Positions 44,139 to 53,689 of a DNA stretch of 64,000 nt are shown here, piece after piece; the stretch's first letter is position 1, and each line of letters opens with the position of its first letter. The translations under genes were made by a program, and so were the position numbers. The notes under the pieces are model-generated. The model was not told the origin of the DNA. It made no database searches and was given only the letters and a program-made list of their open reading frames with translations. The stretch is from Actinomycetospora chiangmaiensis DSM 45062 (lineage in GTDB: Bacteria; Actinomycetota; Actinomycetes; Mycobacteriales; Pseudonocardiaceae): NCBI RefSeq assembly GCF_000379625.1, contig NZ_KB903218.1:62001-126000 (forward strand), read 5' to 3'.

Positions 44139-45428
44139 TCAGCGCCGCGCGCCGCACGTCCCGCAGGCGGACCCGGGCGTGAGCGGGGTCCCGCACAGCG
44201 CGCAGACCTGCTCCGGTCCTGACATCGGGTCGCGCGACCACGCGCCCGCAGGCTCCGGCGCCGCCGACGCCCGCGTCGGGTCCGGCAGCCCGTCAGCGGG
44301 CGTGGCGTACCAGGCGTGCGCGGGCACGGGCGCCGTCCCGGCGGGCGCGGTTCCGGGGGCCGCGGTGCGGGCGGGCGCGGGGCCGAGCGCGTGCACCCGG
44401 TCGAGCAGGCGCCGCACCACGGGCAGCGGGGCGTCGCCGAAGTGGGCCCGGGCGTCGTCGGGGATCCACAGCGCGCCGACCACCACGGCCGCGACCGCGA
44501 GCCCGAACAGCGTCCAGCGGTCCCAGGCCAGGAGCGCCCCGAGTCCCGCGAGGCCGGCGAGCACGGTCGCGGTGACGCGGGCGCCCCGTCCGGAGCGCGG
44601 CGGGGTGCGGGCCAGGGCCGAGAAGACCCAGAGCTGCAGTGCGGCGAGGCCGGCACAGAACACGGCGGCGACGAGGACGAAGCCGCCGATCACGCCGAGC
44701 ACCTCGCCGAGGGCCGTCCCGAGCTCGGACTCGGCGCCCACCGACGCCGTCACCAGACCGCCCGCGAGCGCGGCCAGCCCCACCACCCCGAGCACGACGG
44801 CCGCGAGGATCCAGCCGATCGCGGCGCCCAGCGAGCCGGTGCGCACCAGCAGTACCGACACCGGGCCGCGCACCGGGCGGGCGTAGGGCCCGACGAACCA
44901 CTCCCGGGCGTCGGGGACGAGGGCGAGCACGACGGCGGCCCCGACGGTGAGCAGCGCGGCGGCGGCCAGCGGGACCACCAGCAGGCCCGACACCAGCGCG
45001 CACAGCCCGAGGGCCGCGCCCACCACGGTGAAGGCCCGGGCCGGTCGGCTGCCGAGCGCGAGGAACGCGGCGGCGAGCCCGAGCCACACGGTCCCCACCA
45101 GCCCGAACCCGGGGGACGCCGTGCCCGCCGCGCTCGCGAGCACCGCCAGTTGGTCGGTGGACAGCGCGTCGGCGGTGGAGAGCGACCCGATCAGCGTCGT
45201 GAGGCACAGCACCCCGCCGAGCGCGAGCGCCCCGATCGCGGCCCACAGCAGCACGGGCATGGCCTGGGCCCGGCCGGCGGGCCGTGCCCCGACCGGCGCA
45301 GCGAGGGTGGCCGGGGCGGCGGCAGGACCCGACGTCGGGACCGGGGGAGCGGGCATGCCGCAGGAGCGGCACCAGCCGCCCTCGACCGGCCCCCCGCCGC
45401 ACTGCCGGCACTGCTGCATACCGCCCAT
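44139..45428 (-). CDS. Polytopic membrane protein capped by a zinc ribbon at each end
   Basis: A protein of 429 aa. N-terminal ribbon CRQCGGGPVEGGWCRSCG (two CxxC pairs), then about eight membrane segments, then a Pro/Ala linker and a C-terminal ribbon CALCGTPLTPGSACGTCG. No family recognised. Two cytoplasmic zinc ribbons on one membrane core is unusual. It diverges from the LmeA-like gene over 65 bp. ATG 45428. Confidence 0.72.
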   Translation of the reverse strand: MGGMQQCRQCGGGPVEGGWCRSCGMPAPPVPTSGPAAAPATLAAPVGARPAGRAQAMPVLLWAAIGALALGGVLCLTTLIGSLSTADALSTDQLAVLASAAGTASPGFGLVGTVWLGLAAAFLALGSRPARAFTVVGAALGLCALVSGLLVVPLAAAALLTVGAAVVLALVPDAREWFVGPYARPVRGPVSVLLVRTGSLGAAIGWILAAVVLGVVGLAALAGGLVTASVGAESELGTALGEVLGVIGGFVLVAAVFCAGLAALQLWVFSALARTPPRSGRGARVTATVLAGLAGLGALLAWDRWTLFGLAVAAVVVGALWIPDDARAHFGDAPLPVVRRLLDRVHALGPAPARTAAPGTAPAGTAPVPAHAWYATPADGLPDPTRASAAPEPAGAWSRDPMSGPEQVCALCGTPLTPGSACGTCGARR

Positions 45429-45493
45429 GGCACCACAGAACGGCGCCGACCCGCGGGAGGTACGGCCGCCGACGGTGGGCAGACTGGCCGATC

Positions 45494-46102
45494 ATGGGAC
45501 TCGCGGACGCGTGGTTCGCGCTGCTGCGTACGGCGGTGGCCGCCGGGGCGCGGGACCGGGTCCTCACGCTGCCGACGGCGGCGGGTCCGGTGCGGCTGCG
45601 CGTGGCGTCGGTGACGTTCGCGGGCGGCTCGCTGCTGCGACCGGGCCGGGTGCGCGACGTGCGGGTGGAGGCGACGGACGTCGAGTGGGCGGGCCTCGCG
45701 GTCCCGCGCGCGCAGGTACACGTGGCGACGGTCGACGTCCGGCTGTCCGGGGCGCTCGAACCGGCGGGCGTGACGGTGTCCGGGATGGTGCCGCTGCCGA
45801 CGGTGCAGGCGCTCCTCGACCGGTCGGGCGGGGCGACGCTACGCGTCGGGCTCGCCGACGGGGTCCCGGTGCTGCGCTGGTCCCGGGCGCCGCGCGGGCC
45901 CGCCGTCGAGGTGCGCCCGGAGATCGTCGACGCCGGGCTGGTGCTGCGGGCCGTCGCGGTCCGGTCCCGACGACGGCGCTGGCGGCTCCCCGCGCGACTC
46001 CCGGTGCTGCCCGGCAGCGGGCTGCCGCTGCCGGGCGGGTTCCGGCTCGAGGACGTGACACCGGGAGCGGACGGGGTGGCGGTGCGGCTGCACCGGCCGT
46101 GA
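45494..46102 (+). CDS. LmeA-like phospholipid-binding protein (DUF2993)
   Basis: A protein of 202 aa. LRVASVTFAGGSLLRPGRVRDVRVEATDVEWAGL with following short beta-strands (VHVATVDVRLSGALE) matches the DUF2993/LmeA pattern. LmeA of mycobacteria binds phospholipid and supports lipomannan maturation. No clear signal peptide is seen here, unlike LmeA. ATG 45494. Confidence 0.65.
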   Translation: MGLADAWFALLRTAVAAGARDRVLTLPTAAGPVRLRVASVTFAGGSLLRPGRVRDVRVEATDVEWAGLAVPRAQVHVATVDVRLSGALEPAGVTVSGMVPLPTVQALLDRSGGATLRVGLADGVPVLRWSRAPRGPAVEVRPEIVDAGLVLRAVAVRSRRRRWRLPARLPVLPGSGLPLPGGFRLEDVTPGADGVAVRLHRP

Positions 46103-46105
46103 GCG

Positions 46106-46372
46106 TCAGGAGACGGGCAGCGCCTCGGGGCTGGAGCGACGCTGGGCCGGGACGGCGACGTCGTCCGCGGCGGCCGCCGCCGCGACGAGGGCCTCCCGAC
46201 GACGGGCGCGGCGGAGCGCGTCCGCCCGGTCGGCCTCGGCACGCACCGCGGCGCGGGCCTGGTCGTCGAGGGTGCCGCGGCGGGCCATCGCGACGAACGG
46301 CGCGATCAGCCAGGCTCCCGCGGTGGCCCCGACGGCGGCAGCAGCGGTGATCATCATGGTGTCCCCCGACAT
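46106..46372 (-). CDS. Small membrane-anchored protein
   Basis: A protein of 88 aa with one N-terminal hydrophobic helix (MITAAAAVGATAGAWLIAPFVAMA) and an Ala/Arg/Glu-rich helical tail. ATG 46372 is chosen; ATG 46423 would add 17 residues. 3' end nearly touches the convergent LmeA-like gene. Function unknown. Confidence 0.55.
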   Translation of the reverse strand: MSGDTMMITAAAAVGATAGAWLIAPFVAMARRGTLDDQARAAVRAEADRADALRRARRREALVAAAAAADDVAVPAQRRSSPEALPVS

Positions 46373-46462
46373 CGACGGACGCTCCGGGCGGAGCGTGCTC
46401 ACCACGGTGTCGTGCTGCGGCATCCGGTCGTTAACGTAACCACCCGATCGGATGAGCAACCT

Positions 46463-48085
46463 TCACCCGAGTCGCGCTGCGGCGGCGAACCCGACGACCA
46501 GGGCGGCGACGAGGAACAGCACCACCACGGCGACCCCGATCACCTGACCGGCGGACGTCGAACGCGGACCGAGGCGTCCCCCGCGGAGCGCCGGCGGCAG
46601 CCCGGGCGCGACGACCGCGCCGAGCAGGCCCCCGACGGCGCCCCAGGCGAGGCCGAGGACCACCGCGGTGGCGAGGTCGAGCTGCACGCCGAACGGGCCG
46701 ACGACGACCGAGGTGGCCGGGACCGCCGCGCCGAGGAGCACGGCGAGGGCGGGGCCGAGCGCCCAGCCGCGGCGCACCGCCACGTCGGGCGCGGGGGCGT
46801 GCAGGGCGGCGACCATCCCGCCGAGGGTGCAGACGACGACCGCGACCAGCGGCGCGAGCCACCACGACGGGCCCTCGCCCAGCAGGTGCACCAGCCCGAT
46901 CTCGCCGTCGGCGACGGGCACCCGCGGGGTGAGGGGGACGCCGACGCCGACGGCGAACGCCACCAGCAGGGCCGACGGCGCGAACACGATCACGAGCAGC
47001 ACGGCGGCGACGGCCGGGGTGCCACCGGTGGGGGTCGCGCCGGTCGGGAGCCCGGTGCCGGTGCGGGCGAGCACCGCCGCCACCACGAGCGCGAGGCCGA
47101 CCAGCCAGCACGCACCGAGAATGGCGCCCAGCCCGGCGACGGGGCCCGCGAGCAGGTCGCGCGGGCGGCGCAGGGCAACGGGCAGGGCGTCGGGGCGCCG
47201 CCATGCGATCGCGAGGGCGAGCGCGCCGCCGAACCAGAGCGTGCCGCCGAGCAGCGTCGGCGCCACCGCGACGGTGAGCGTCCCGTCGGCCGCCCCCGCC
47301 CGCCCGGCCACCGCGACCGCCGCGAGGCCCGCGACGAACAGCAGCAGCGCGCGCGCCGCCTGCAGCGGGACCTCTGCCGCGGGGCGGGTGCGGGCGACGA
47401 CGAGGGCGGCGCCGACCGCGACCGCGGCGCCGGTGACGAGGAGGGGAGTGGCCGCGACGGTCGCGCCGAGGCCGATCGGGGCGAGGGTGACCGCCACCGA
47501 CCCGCCCACCCCGAGGGCCACGGCGACCGGCAGGAGCAGCAGCGGCGAGCCGGCGGCGGCGTCCGCACCGAGCGTCACCGCGAGCACGGCCCCGGGCAGG
47601 GCGAGGACGGCGAGCACGACGAGGGCCGTGAGCGCCGCGGCGGCCCAGTCGGCGGCCGACCCGACCCGCACCGTCGGCCGGGCGACCGACGCCGGCCCGC
47701 GGGGGACACCGGCGTTCGGGGTGTCGTGCAGCGGCACCCGCACACGAGCGGAGGGCGTGAGGGCGGGACGGTCGGCGGTCGGCCAGGGCGCGGGGCGGCC
47801 CTCGCCCTCCGGACGACGGGGGCGGGGGACCGCCCGCGCGGGCGTCGCGGGGTGCTGCGCGGTCGGGGCAGGGGCAGGGGTCGGGGTCCGGGACGGCGTC
47901 GGCAGCGGCCCGGAGCGGGACCCGGCCACGGCCGCGTCGGCGGTACCCGTGGGTGTCACCGCCGCGCGGGCCGGGGCCTCCTGCGGCGCCTGCCGGGGGG
48001 CGGGCACGTCGACCGCCCCGCAGGAGCGACAGAACGCCCAGTCGTCCGTCCGCGGCGCTCCGCACCGTGAGCACGACCCTGCCAC
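46463..48085 (-). CDS. Zinc-ribbon polytopic membrane protein
   Basis: A protein of 540 aa. N-terminal ribbon CSRCGAPRTDDWAFCRSCG, a Pro-rich linker of about 100 residues, then about 12 membrane segments. Shares layout with the protein at 44139 but not obvious sequence. GTG 48085 places the first Cys at residue 5. Function unknown; a DUF-type membrane protein. Confidence 0.7.
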   Translation of the reverse strand: MAGSCSRCGAPRTDDWAFCRSCGAVDVPAPRQAPQEAPARAAVTPTGTADAAVAGSRSGPLPTPSRTPTPAPAPTAQHPATPARAVPRPRRPEGEGRPAPWPTADRPALTPSARVRVPLHDTPNAGVPRGPASVARPTVRVGSAADWAAAALTALVVLAVLALPGAVLAVTLGADAAAGSPLLLLPVAVALGVGGSVAVTLAPIGLGATVAATPLLVTGAAVAVGAALVVARTRPAAEVPLQAARALLLFVAGLAAVAVAGRAGAADGTLTVAVAPTLLGGTLWFGGALALAIAWRRPDALPVALRRPRDLLAGPVAGLGAILGACWLVGLALVVAAVLARTGTGLPTGATPTGGTPAVAAVLLVIVFAPSALLVAFAVGVGVPLTPRVPVADGEIGLVHLLGEGPSWWLAPLVAVVVCTLGGMVAALHAPAPDVAVRRGWALGPALAVLLGAAVPATSVVVGPFGVQLDLATAVVLGLAWGAVGGLLGAVVAPGLPPALRGGRLGPRSTSAGQVIGVAVVVLFLVAALVVGFAAAARLG

Positions 48086-48209
48086 CGCACACCCCCGTCC
48101 CCGCCCGCCCCCCGACGGCGCGGACCCCCCGTGATCACACGTCGTCGGCGCGCCCGGGTCGAGGGACACGAACGGGGGGCCTCGGCGGGCGGTACGGCCG
48201 AAGGGGTGA

Positions 48210-49049
48210 TCACCGCCGGCCGCGGGCCACCACCCCGAAGGTGTTCGGCGGGGCCCAGTGCCGCCCGAGCGCCTGGGCCCACCCGGCCTGGGTGGACCAG
48301 TAGTGCTCGAGCCGGACGTCGGCGAACCGCCCGGCGAGCAGCGTCGCCACGGCCTGCTCGTCGACACCGTCGCGGACGCAGTGGTACTCGCTCATGTCCG
48401 ACGGGTCGTTCTCGTCGTAGACCCCGCGGAGTCGCCGAGCCTGGGTCCGCAGCCCGCGCGCGAGGTCCCCGCGGGTGGTGCGCCACGCCAGGGTCGCGGC
48501 CCGGGCGAGCGCCCGCGACGGCCGGCCCTGGCGGGAGTAGAGCACCGGGTCCTGGAAGGAGACGAGGGCCCCGCCCGGCTCGACGACGGCCGCGGCGCGC
48601 GCGAGGGCGTCGAGGTAGTCCGGGATGTGGTGCAGCACCGACATGAACACGACGAGGTCGACCCGGCCGTGCGCCGCGAGGTCCCCGGTGGGGTCGTGGA
48701 CCACCCGCACGCGGGGGTTGTGGCGGAACCGGCCGGCGAGGTGGGTGGCGCTCGGGGCGCTCATCTCGGTGACGACCACCTCGGCGCCCGCCGCCAGCAG
48801 GGTCTCGGTGAACGGCCCGTGCCCGGCCCCGACCTCGAGGACGCGCACCGGCCGTCCCGCACGGTCGGCGCGGTCGCCGAGGTCGGCGACGGTCGCGTTG
48901 AGGACGTCCCGCATCCACGTGTTGAGGCGGGCGTGCATGAGGTGCGGCGAGCCGTCCACGTAGTCGTGGCCGTCGCCGTGGACCGCCTCCTGCAGCTCGT
49001 GCATGGACGCGGGGGCCGTGGTCGGCTCGACCGTGGTCGCGGGGTTCAC
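48210..49049 (-). CDS. SAM-dependent methyltransferase
   Basis: A class I methyltransferase of 279 aa. VRVLEVGAGHGPFTETLL is SAM motif I; DLVVFMSVLHHIPDY is motif II/III; VVEPGGALVSFQDP follows. Last gene of an operon with two beta-helix acyltransferases; GTG 49049 overlaps the preceding stop by 4 nt. Probably methylates a sugar or a carried lipid of the polysaccharide (inference). Confidence 0.88.
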   Translation of the reverse strand: MNPATTVEPTTAPASMHELQEAVHGDGHDYVDGSPHLMHARLNTWMRDVLNATVADLGDRADRAGRPVRVLEVGAGHGPFTETLLAAGAEVVVTEMSAPSATHLAGRFRHNPRVRVVHDPTGDLAAHGRVDLVVFMSVLHHIPDYLDALARAAAVVEPGGALVSFQDPVLYSRQGRPSRALARAATLAWRTTRGDLARGLRTQARRLRGVYDENDPSDMSEYHCVRDGVDEQAVATLLAGRFADVRLEHYWSTQAGWAQALGRHWAPPNTFGVVARGRR

Positions 49050-49837
49050 TGGACTCCGTTTCGGCGTGGGGTGGGCACCGAGACGTAGCCCTCGGTACGG
49101 GTGAAGTGGGCGCCCGAGATCGGGCGCTTGGGGGTCGCCGGGTTGCCGGCGTAGAGGTGGCCCGCGAGGGGGAGCTCGCCCTTGAGGACCGAGCCCATCG
49201 CCACCAGGCACCCGTCGGGCACGGTGGTGCCGGGGACGAGGACGACGGTGCTGCCGACGAGGCAGCGGTCGCCGATCGCGACCGCGAAGGGCTGTTGCAC
49301 GTTCTGCTCGACGTCGATGCCGTGGGTGATGATCGTGGAGCGCACCCCGGCGATCGAGGTGAACTCGCCGATCGAGACGCCGCCGCTCACGTCGAGGTAG
49401 TGCCGGCTCATCAGCGCCGACTCGCGACCCATGACGAACGTGCCGGGACGGTCGTCGTCGGGGAAGGCGACGCCGAAGGCGGGCACCGCCGAAATCCAGT
49501 TCCACTGCAGGACGTGGGCGTTCTCGCCGAACCGCACGAGGCGCACCGACCGGATCACCGTGCCCGTGCCGACCGACGACGACGCCGCGAGGTCGAGCAT
49601 CCCGACGCGCAGCAGCAGGCACGGCGCCACCCTCGCGCGCGGCGAGACGCGATGACCGAGCAGGCGCAGCAGGGCGTTCTTCGCCCGGGAGGCGGGCAGC
49701 ACCCCGACGAGCAGCACCAGCACCGTGCGCAGCGGGCCGGGCAGCGGGGGCAGGGGTCCCCTGGCCGGGTGACGTGGCGTGTGGCTGCGGCCGTTCGGAG
49801 TAGTGCTCGGGGAAGCTGAGGTGGTCGACGCCGTCAT
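49046..49837 (-). CDS. Left-handed beta-helix acyltransferase (A)
   Basis: A protein of 263 aa. Hexapeptide repeats in VGTGTVIRSVRLVRF and SIGEFTSIAGVRSTIITHGID; GDRCLVGSTVVLVPGTTVPDGCLVAMGSVL completes the helix. A hydrophobic N-terminal segment (LRTVLVLLVGVLP) may anchor it. O- or N-acetyltransferase of a glycan. ATG 49837 overlaps the upstream stop as ATGA. Confidence 0.82.
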   Translation of the reverse strand: MTASTTSASPSTTPNGRSHTPRHPARGPLPPLPGPLRTVLVLLVGVLPASRAKNALLRLLGHRVSPRARVAPCLLLRVGMLDLAASSSVGTGTVIRSVRLVRFGENAHVLQWNWISAVPAFGVAFPDDDRPGTFVMGRESALMSRHYLDVSGGVSIGEFTSIAGVRSTIITHGIDVEQNVQQPFAVAIGDRCLVGSTVVLVPGTTVPDGCLVAMGSVLKGELPLAGHLYAGNPATPKRPISGAHFTRTEGYVSVPTPRRNGVQ

Positions 49838-50550
49838 CGGAAGCGCTCCCCGATCACCGATGGCCGTGGGGTCCCGTAGACGGCGCCGGCCGGGACGTCG
49901 CGATCGACGACGGTGTTGGGAGTGACGATGCAGGAGCGTCCGACGCGCACGCCGCGCAGCACGATGCAGCGGGTGGTCACCCACGCGCCGTCCTCGATGA
50001 CGACCGGCGCGGTCACGACGCCCATGTGGTGGCGGTCGTGGGAACCCGTCGTCACGAAGGTCTCCTGGGAGAGCACGGCGTCGTGGCCCAGCGTCACGAG
50101 GTCCCGGTTGGAGATCCACACACCCTCGCCGATCCAGCACCGGTCGCCGACGTGCAGGTTCCAGGGGAACCGCACCCGCACCCGGGGCCGGATGATCACG
50201 TCGCGGCCGATCTCGGCGCCGAACGCCCGCAGCGCCCGGGCGCGCAGCCGCGAGGAGGGCTGCAGCGAGTTCGTCACCACGAGCCGCTGCACCACCCACC
50301 ACAGGAACACCTGCCAGCTGGGCCGGGCCCGCGGGTCGTCGAGCGGCGGCACCTCGCCGAGGTCCACCACCGGCACCGGGTGGGTGGTCGGAGGGACCGG
50401 CGCGGCCGGGGCCGCCGCGTCACCGTGCCGGGCGGCGGCGCGGGCGATGCGGGTCCGACGGTCGAGGTCGCCCGCCGGACGCGGCAGGTCGGGGGCCGGC
50501 TCGGTGCCTGCCTCCGGGGGCACCGTCGAGGGTGCCTCGCTGCTGGTCAT
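49834..50550 (-). CDS. WcaF-like sugar O-acetyltransferase (B)
   Basis: A protein of 238 aa. SSRLRARALRAFGAEIGRDVIIRPRVRVRFPWNL, then GDRCWIGEGVWISN and VVIEDGAWVTTRC, match colanic-acid-type acetyltransferases (WcaF), with the catalytic His in TTGSHDRHH. The N-terminal 70 residues are Pro/Ala-rich and extra. First gene of the acyltransferase-methyltransferase operon; divergent from the SGNH gene with only 33 bp between starts. ATG 50550. Confidence 0.85.
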   Translation of the reverse strand: MTSSEAPSTVPPEAGTEPAPDLPRPAGDLDRRTRIARAAARHGDAAAPAAPVPPTTHPVPVVDLGEVPPLDDPRARPSWQVFLWWVVQRLVVTNSLQPSSRLRARALRAFGAEIGRDVIIRPRVRVRFPWNLHVGDRCWIGEGVWISNRDLVTLGHDAVLSQETFVTTGSHDRHHMGVVTAPVVIEDGAWVTTRCIVLRGVRVGRSCIVTPNTVVDRDVPAGAVYGTPRPSVIGERFR

Positions 50551-50583
50551 GACCACTCCGGAATCGTCGAGGGGGAACACCGG

Positions 50584-51324
50584 GTGAACCGGTACGTGTG
50601 GCAGGTGCGGCAGGCGTGGGGGCGGTTGTCGCCCGGCGCCCGCCGGGGAGTCTCGGGCGGGGTCGCGGTGCTCGTGCTGGCCCTCGTCGTGGCCGTGGTG
50701 CTCGGCGTGACGCTGCGGTTCTCCGACGTCGACGCCGCCGCGGCCACCGACCGCGGCGCCGACGTCGCCGTGATCGGCGACTCGATCTCGCAGGGCACCA
50801 AGCTCGGCGGGACCGGGCGGGCCAACTGGACCGCGATCGTGGGGGCGGCCCGGGGCTGGCGGGTCACCGACGTCGCCGTCGGCGGCACCGGGTACGTCTA
50901 CGCCTCGCCCGGCACGCAGGACTTCGCGGCCGGGCAGCTCGACCGGGCGGTCGCGGTGCGGCCGGGCACGGTCGTGGTGCAGGGTTCGCGCAACGACGGC
51001 CTGACCCCGCTCCCGCAGGTCTCCGCCGCGGCGGCCGACCTGTACCGGCAGCTGCAGGACCGCCTGCCCGGGGTGCACCTGATCGTCATCGGGCCGGTCT
51101 GGTCCGACGGCACCATCACCCCGAGCCTCGAGGCCCTGCGCGACGCGGTCCGCACGCCCGCCCTGGCCGCCGGGGCGACGTTCATCGACCCCATCGGCGA
51201 GAACTGGTTCGCCGGTGCCGCGGGCGCCCAGCCGCCCGTGATCGGCAGCGACGGCGTCCACCCGACCGACGCCGGGCACCGTCTCATCGCCGACCGCGTG
51301 CTGCGCGCCCTCGAGCGGGGCTGA
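50584..51324 (+). CDS. Membrane-anchored SGNH/GDSL hydrolase
   Basis: A protein of 246 aa. One N-terminal membrane helix (about 23-43), then IGDSISQG with nucleophile Ser67, GSRND as block III (Asn), and SDGVHPTDAGH with the Asp/His of block V. Extracellular esterase; with the acetyltransferases next door it may tune the acylation of the polysaccharide. GTG 50584 with GAGGGGG upstream. Confidence 0.88.
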   Translation: MNRYVWQVRQAWGRLSPGARRGVSGGVAVLVLALVVAVVLGVTLRFSDVDAAAATDRGADVAVIGDSISQGTKLGGTGRANWTAIVGAARGWRVTDVAVGGTGYVYASPGTQDFAAGQLDRAVAVRPGTVVVQGSRNDGLTPLPQVSAAAADLYRQLQDRLPGVHLIVIGPVWSDGTITPSLEALRDAVRTPALAAGATFIDPIGENWFAGAAGAQPPVIGSDGVHPTDAGHRLIADRVLRALERG

Positions 51325-51344
51325 GACCCGACCCGGCACCGGAC

Positions 51345-52151
51345 TCACCGCTTCCGGAGGAAGATCATGAGGGTGGCGCCGGCGGCCGACGGCAGCACCT
51401 TGTTCACCCCGAGCAGTGCGCGCATCGCGAGCGTGGAGCCCCCGACGTAGGCCGGCTCCGCGCTCGTCGCGTACACGTGGTGGTCGAAGCGGTGCTCCGG
51501 GAACCAGCGCCGCAGGGCCTCGCGGGAGTTCAGCTCGTAGGCCACCGGGAACGTGTCGCGCTCCTGCTTCGCCGGCTGCAGGCGGTGCAGGAAGGCGTGG
51601 TGCAGCCCGTTCGGCACGAGGCGTGCGCTCATCCCGACGACGCCCCATTTGCGCGGGGTGCGGGCGCACAGCCACCCGCCGGGCCGCAGGACCCGGTCGA
51701 CCTCGGCGGCGAGCACCTCGGGGTTCGCCACGTGCTCGAAGGTCCAGTTGGAGACGATCATGTCCACCGAGGCGTCGGCCAGCGGGAACGCACCGGCCGG
51801 GTCGTAGACCTCGGCGCGGGTGAGCGCCGGGTTCTCCCGGACGGCCGGGTCGACGTCGAGGCCGATCAGCTCGGCGCAGCGCGGCCGGAGCCGCTGCAGC
51901 TCCCGCCGGGCGGGCACCGGGTCCTCGAGGAACTTGCCGCGGCCGGCGCCGAGGTCCACGACGACGTCGGTGGGGCGCAGCAGCGAGCCCACCCGGAAGT
52001 AGAACTCGACGGTGCCGTCCAGGCGGGTGTACCCGCCCGCCCCGAACTCGGGGAAGACCTGCGCGACGGGGGTGGTCCCGACGACGGACGGGGTCGGCGG
52101 CGGCGACACGGCTGCCGTCGGGGCGGTGGGGCGCGGCTCGAGGGTGGTCAT
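51345..52151 (-). CDS. SAM-dependent methyltransferase
   Basis: A protein of 268 aa. DVVVDLGAGRGKFLED is SAM motif I; VDMIVSNWTFEHVANPEV and VLRPGGWLCARTP are motifs II and III of Methyltransf_11. Last gene of the flippase-lipoprotein-polymerase operon (ATGA overlap). Probably methylates a sugar in the glycan; ATG 52151. Confidence 0.88.
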   Translation of the reverse strand: MTTLEPRPTAPTAAVSPPPTPSVVGTTPVAQVFPEFGAGGYTRLDGTVEFYFRVGSLLRPTDVVVDLGAGRGKFLEDPVPARRELQRLRPRCAELIGLDVDPAVRENPALTRAEVYDPAGAFPLADASVDMIVSNWTFEHVANPEVLAAEVDRVLRPGGWLCARTPRKWGVVGMSARLVPNGLHHAFLHRLQPAKQERDTFPVAYELNSREALRRWFPEHRFDHHVYATSAEPAYVGGSTLAMRALLGVNKVLPSAAGATLMIFLRKR

Positions 52152-53689
52152 CGTGGGTCTCCGGTGAGGGCGGGAGCCGGGGCCGGCTCGGCGGTGGGGG
52201 TGGAAGCGGGGGTGGCGGCGGGAACGGCGGTACGGGTCGAGACGAGCCAGAGCACCCCGACCATCACGACGACCCGGGCCATCGCCTGCAGCAGCGAGCC
52301 GCGCAGCAGGATGAACTCGTAGCCGGCGACGGCGGGGACGAGGACGGCGGCCAGTGGCGTGCCGCCCCCCGCCCAGAGGCGGGCCCGGACGAGGGAGTCG
52401 TCGAGGCGGCGGGCGGCGAGACCGGCGCCGCCGAGGAAGGCGATGACGCCGACCCAGCCGAAGTCCACCCAGCCCTCGGCCCAGAGCGGCGAGTCGAGGT
52501 TGGTGAACCGGAACCCGATCTGGTGGGCGATGAGCACCGCGGTGTTGTCGGGCTTGTCGGGCCACACCGAGCGCGGGAACCAGAAGAGCAGGTCGCCCGC
52601 GAGCTGCTCGCCCGCGGAGAAGCCGTTCACGTCGGTGACGCGCAGTGCGATGCCGACGTCGGTCACCGAGCCGTAGTCGGTCTTGGCGAGGACGTAGTCG
52701 ATCGGGCGGGAGTAGTCGTTGCCGCGCAGGTTGTACTGCTTGGCGGTGGCGTCGCTGACCCGCGTCGCGTCGAGGTAGGGGAAGACGACGAGCGAGCTCA
52801 TCGCGAAGAGGGTGACGAAGGCGGCGAGGACCAGGGGCCGGGACGTGCGCCGGTAGAGGTAGACGACGCCGAGGATCACGGTGAACGCCCAGAAGCGGGA
52901 GTTCGAGATCGGGTTGTTGACCAACGCGTTGATCCCGAGCAGCAGCGCGAACAGCAGCTGGTTCGACACGGTGCGCCGCACGGCGCGGTCGTCGACCATG
53001 AGCTTGCCCAGCGTCAGCAGTGCGATGTAGGGCATCACGTTCGCGAACACCGCGAGCAGCCCGCCGGTCGCGTTGCTGGTGGCGGTGTAGAGCCCCTGCT
53101 CGGTCAGCGTGTCGAACACCGCCTGCCGGCTGGACAGCAGCGCCGACGGGCCGCCGAGGACCGTGACGAACAGCGGCGAGAGGAGCACCGAGAGCCAGCC
53201 GAGCTGCAGGACCCGCCGGCGGTCGAGCAGCCGGCGGGGCGCGGCGGGCACCCCGGTCGGCCGCAGCCGCGAGGCCACGTCGAAGCAGAGCATCCCGAGC
53301 ACCACGACGAGGCCCTGGCGCAGCTGCTCGTCGGGGGTCAGCGAGACCCCGAGGGGGTTGGTGTCCGCGAGGGCCTGGGTCAGCCCGGCCACCGCGATCC
53401 AGCAGTAGGTGAAGATCCAGAACCCGATCGTCAGCCACTGCGGCCGGGCCTGCCACATCAGGCCCAGCAGCCGTACGGCGCTGTAGACCGTCGCGACCGC
53501 GAAGAGCAGGGCCGGGAGCCCGAGGGCGGGCTGCCCGTCGAGGACGGGGACGAAGAACAGCGCCGTCGGGACCCCGATCAGCGCCGCGAAGCAGAGCAGG
53601 GGCACCAGGAACTGGACCCCGGTGAGGGGCACCGGCGGGAAGCTCGGTGCGTCGAAGGCGTCCCGCAGGCGGGACCGTCGGGTGCTCAT
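52148..53689 (-). CDS. Wzy-like polysaccharide polymerase
   Basis: A membrane protein of 513 aa with 10-12 segments and a large periplasmic loop near residues 300-400 (NDYSRPIDYVLAKTDYG), the layout of Wzy/O-antigen polymerases. It shows no clear sequence kinship with the polymerase part at 14873. Joins flipped repeat units into chains. ATG 53689, ATGA overlap. Confidence 0.78.
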   Translation of the reverse strand: MSTRRSRLRDAFDAPSFPPVPLTGVQFLVPLLCFAALIGVPTALFFVPVLDGQPALGLPALLFAVATVYSAVRLLGLMWQARPQWLTIGFWIFTYCWIAVAGLTQALADTNPLGVSLTPDEQLRQGLVVVLGMLCFDVASRLRPTGVPAAPRRLLDRRRVLQLGWLSVLLSPLFVTVLGGPSALLSSRQAVFDTLTEQGLYTATSNATGGLLAVFANVMPYIALLTLGKLMVDDRAVRRTVSNQLLFALLLGINALVNNPISNSRFWAFTVILGVVYLYRRTSRPLVLAAFVTLFAMSSLVVFPYLDATRVSDATAKQYNLRGNDYSRPIDYVLAKTDYGSVTDVGIALRVTDVNGFSAGEQLAGDLLFWFPRSVWPDKPDNTAVLIAHQIGFRFTNLDSPLWAEGWVDFGWVGVIAFLGGAGLAARRLDDSLVRARLWAGGGTPLAAVLVPAVAGYEFILLRGSLLQAMARVVVMVGVLWLVSTRTAVPAATPASTPTAEPAPAPALTGDPR

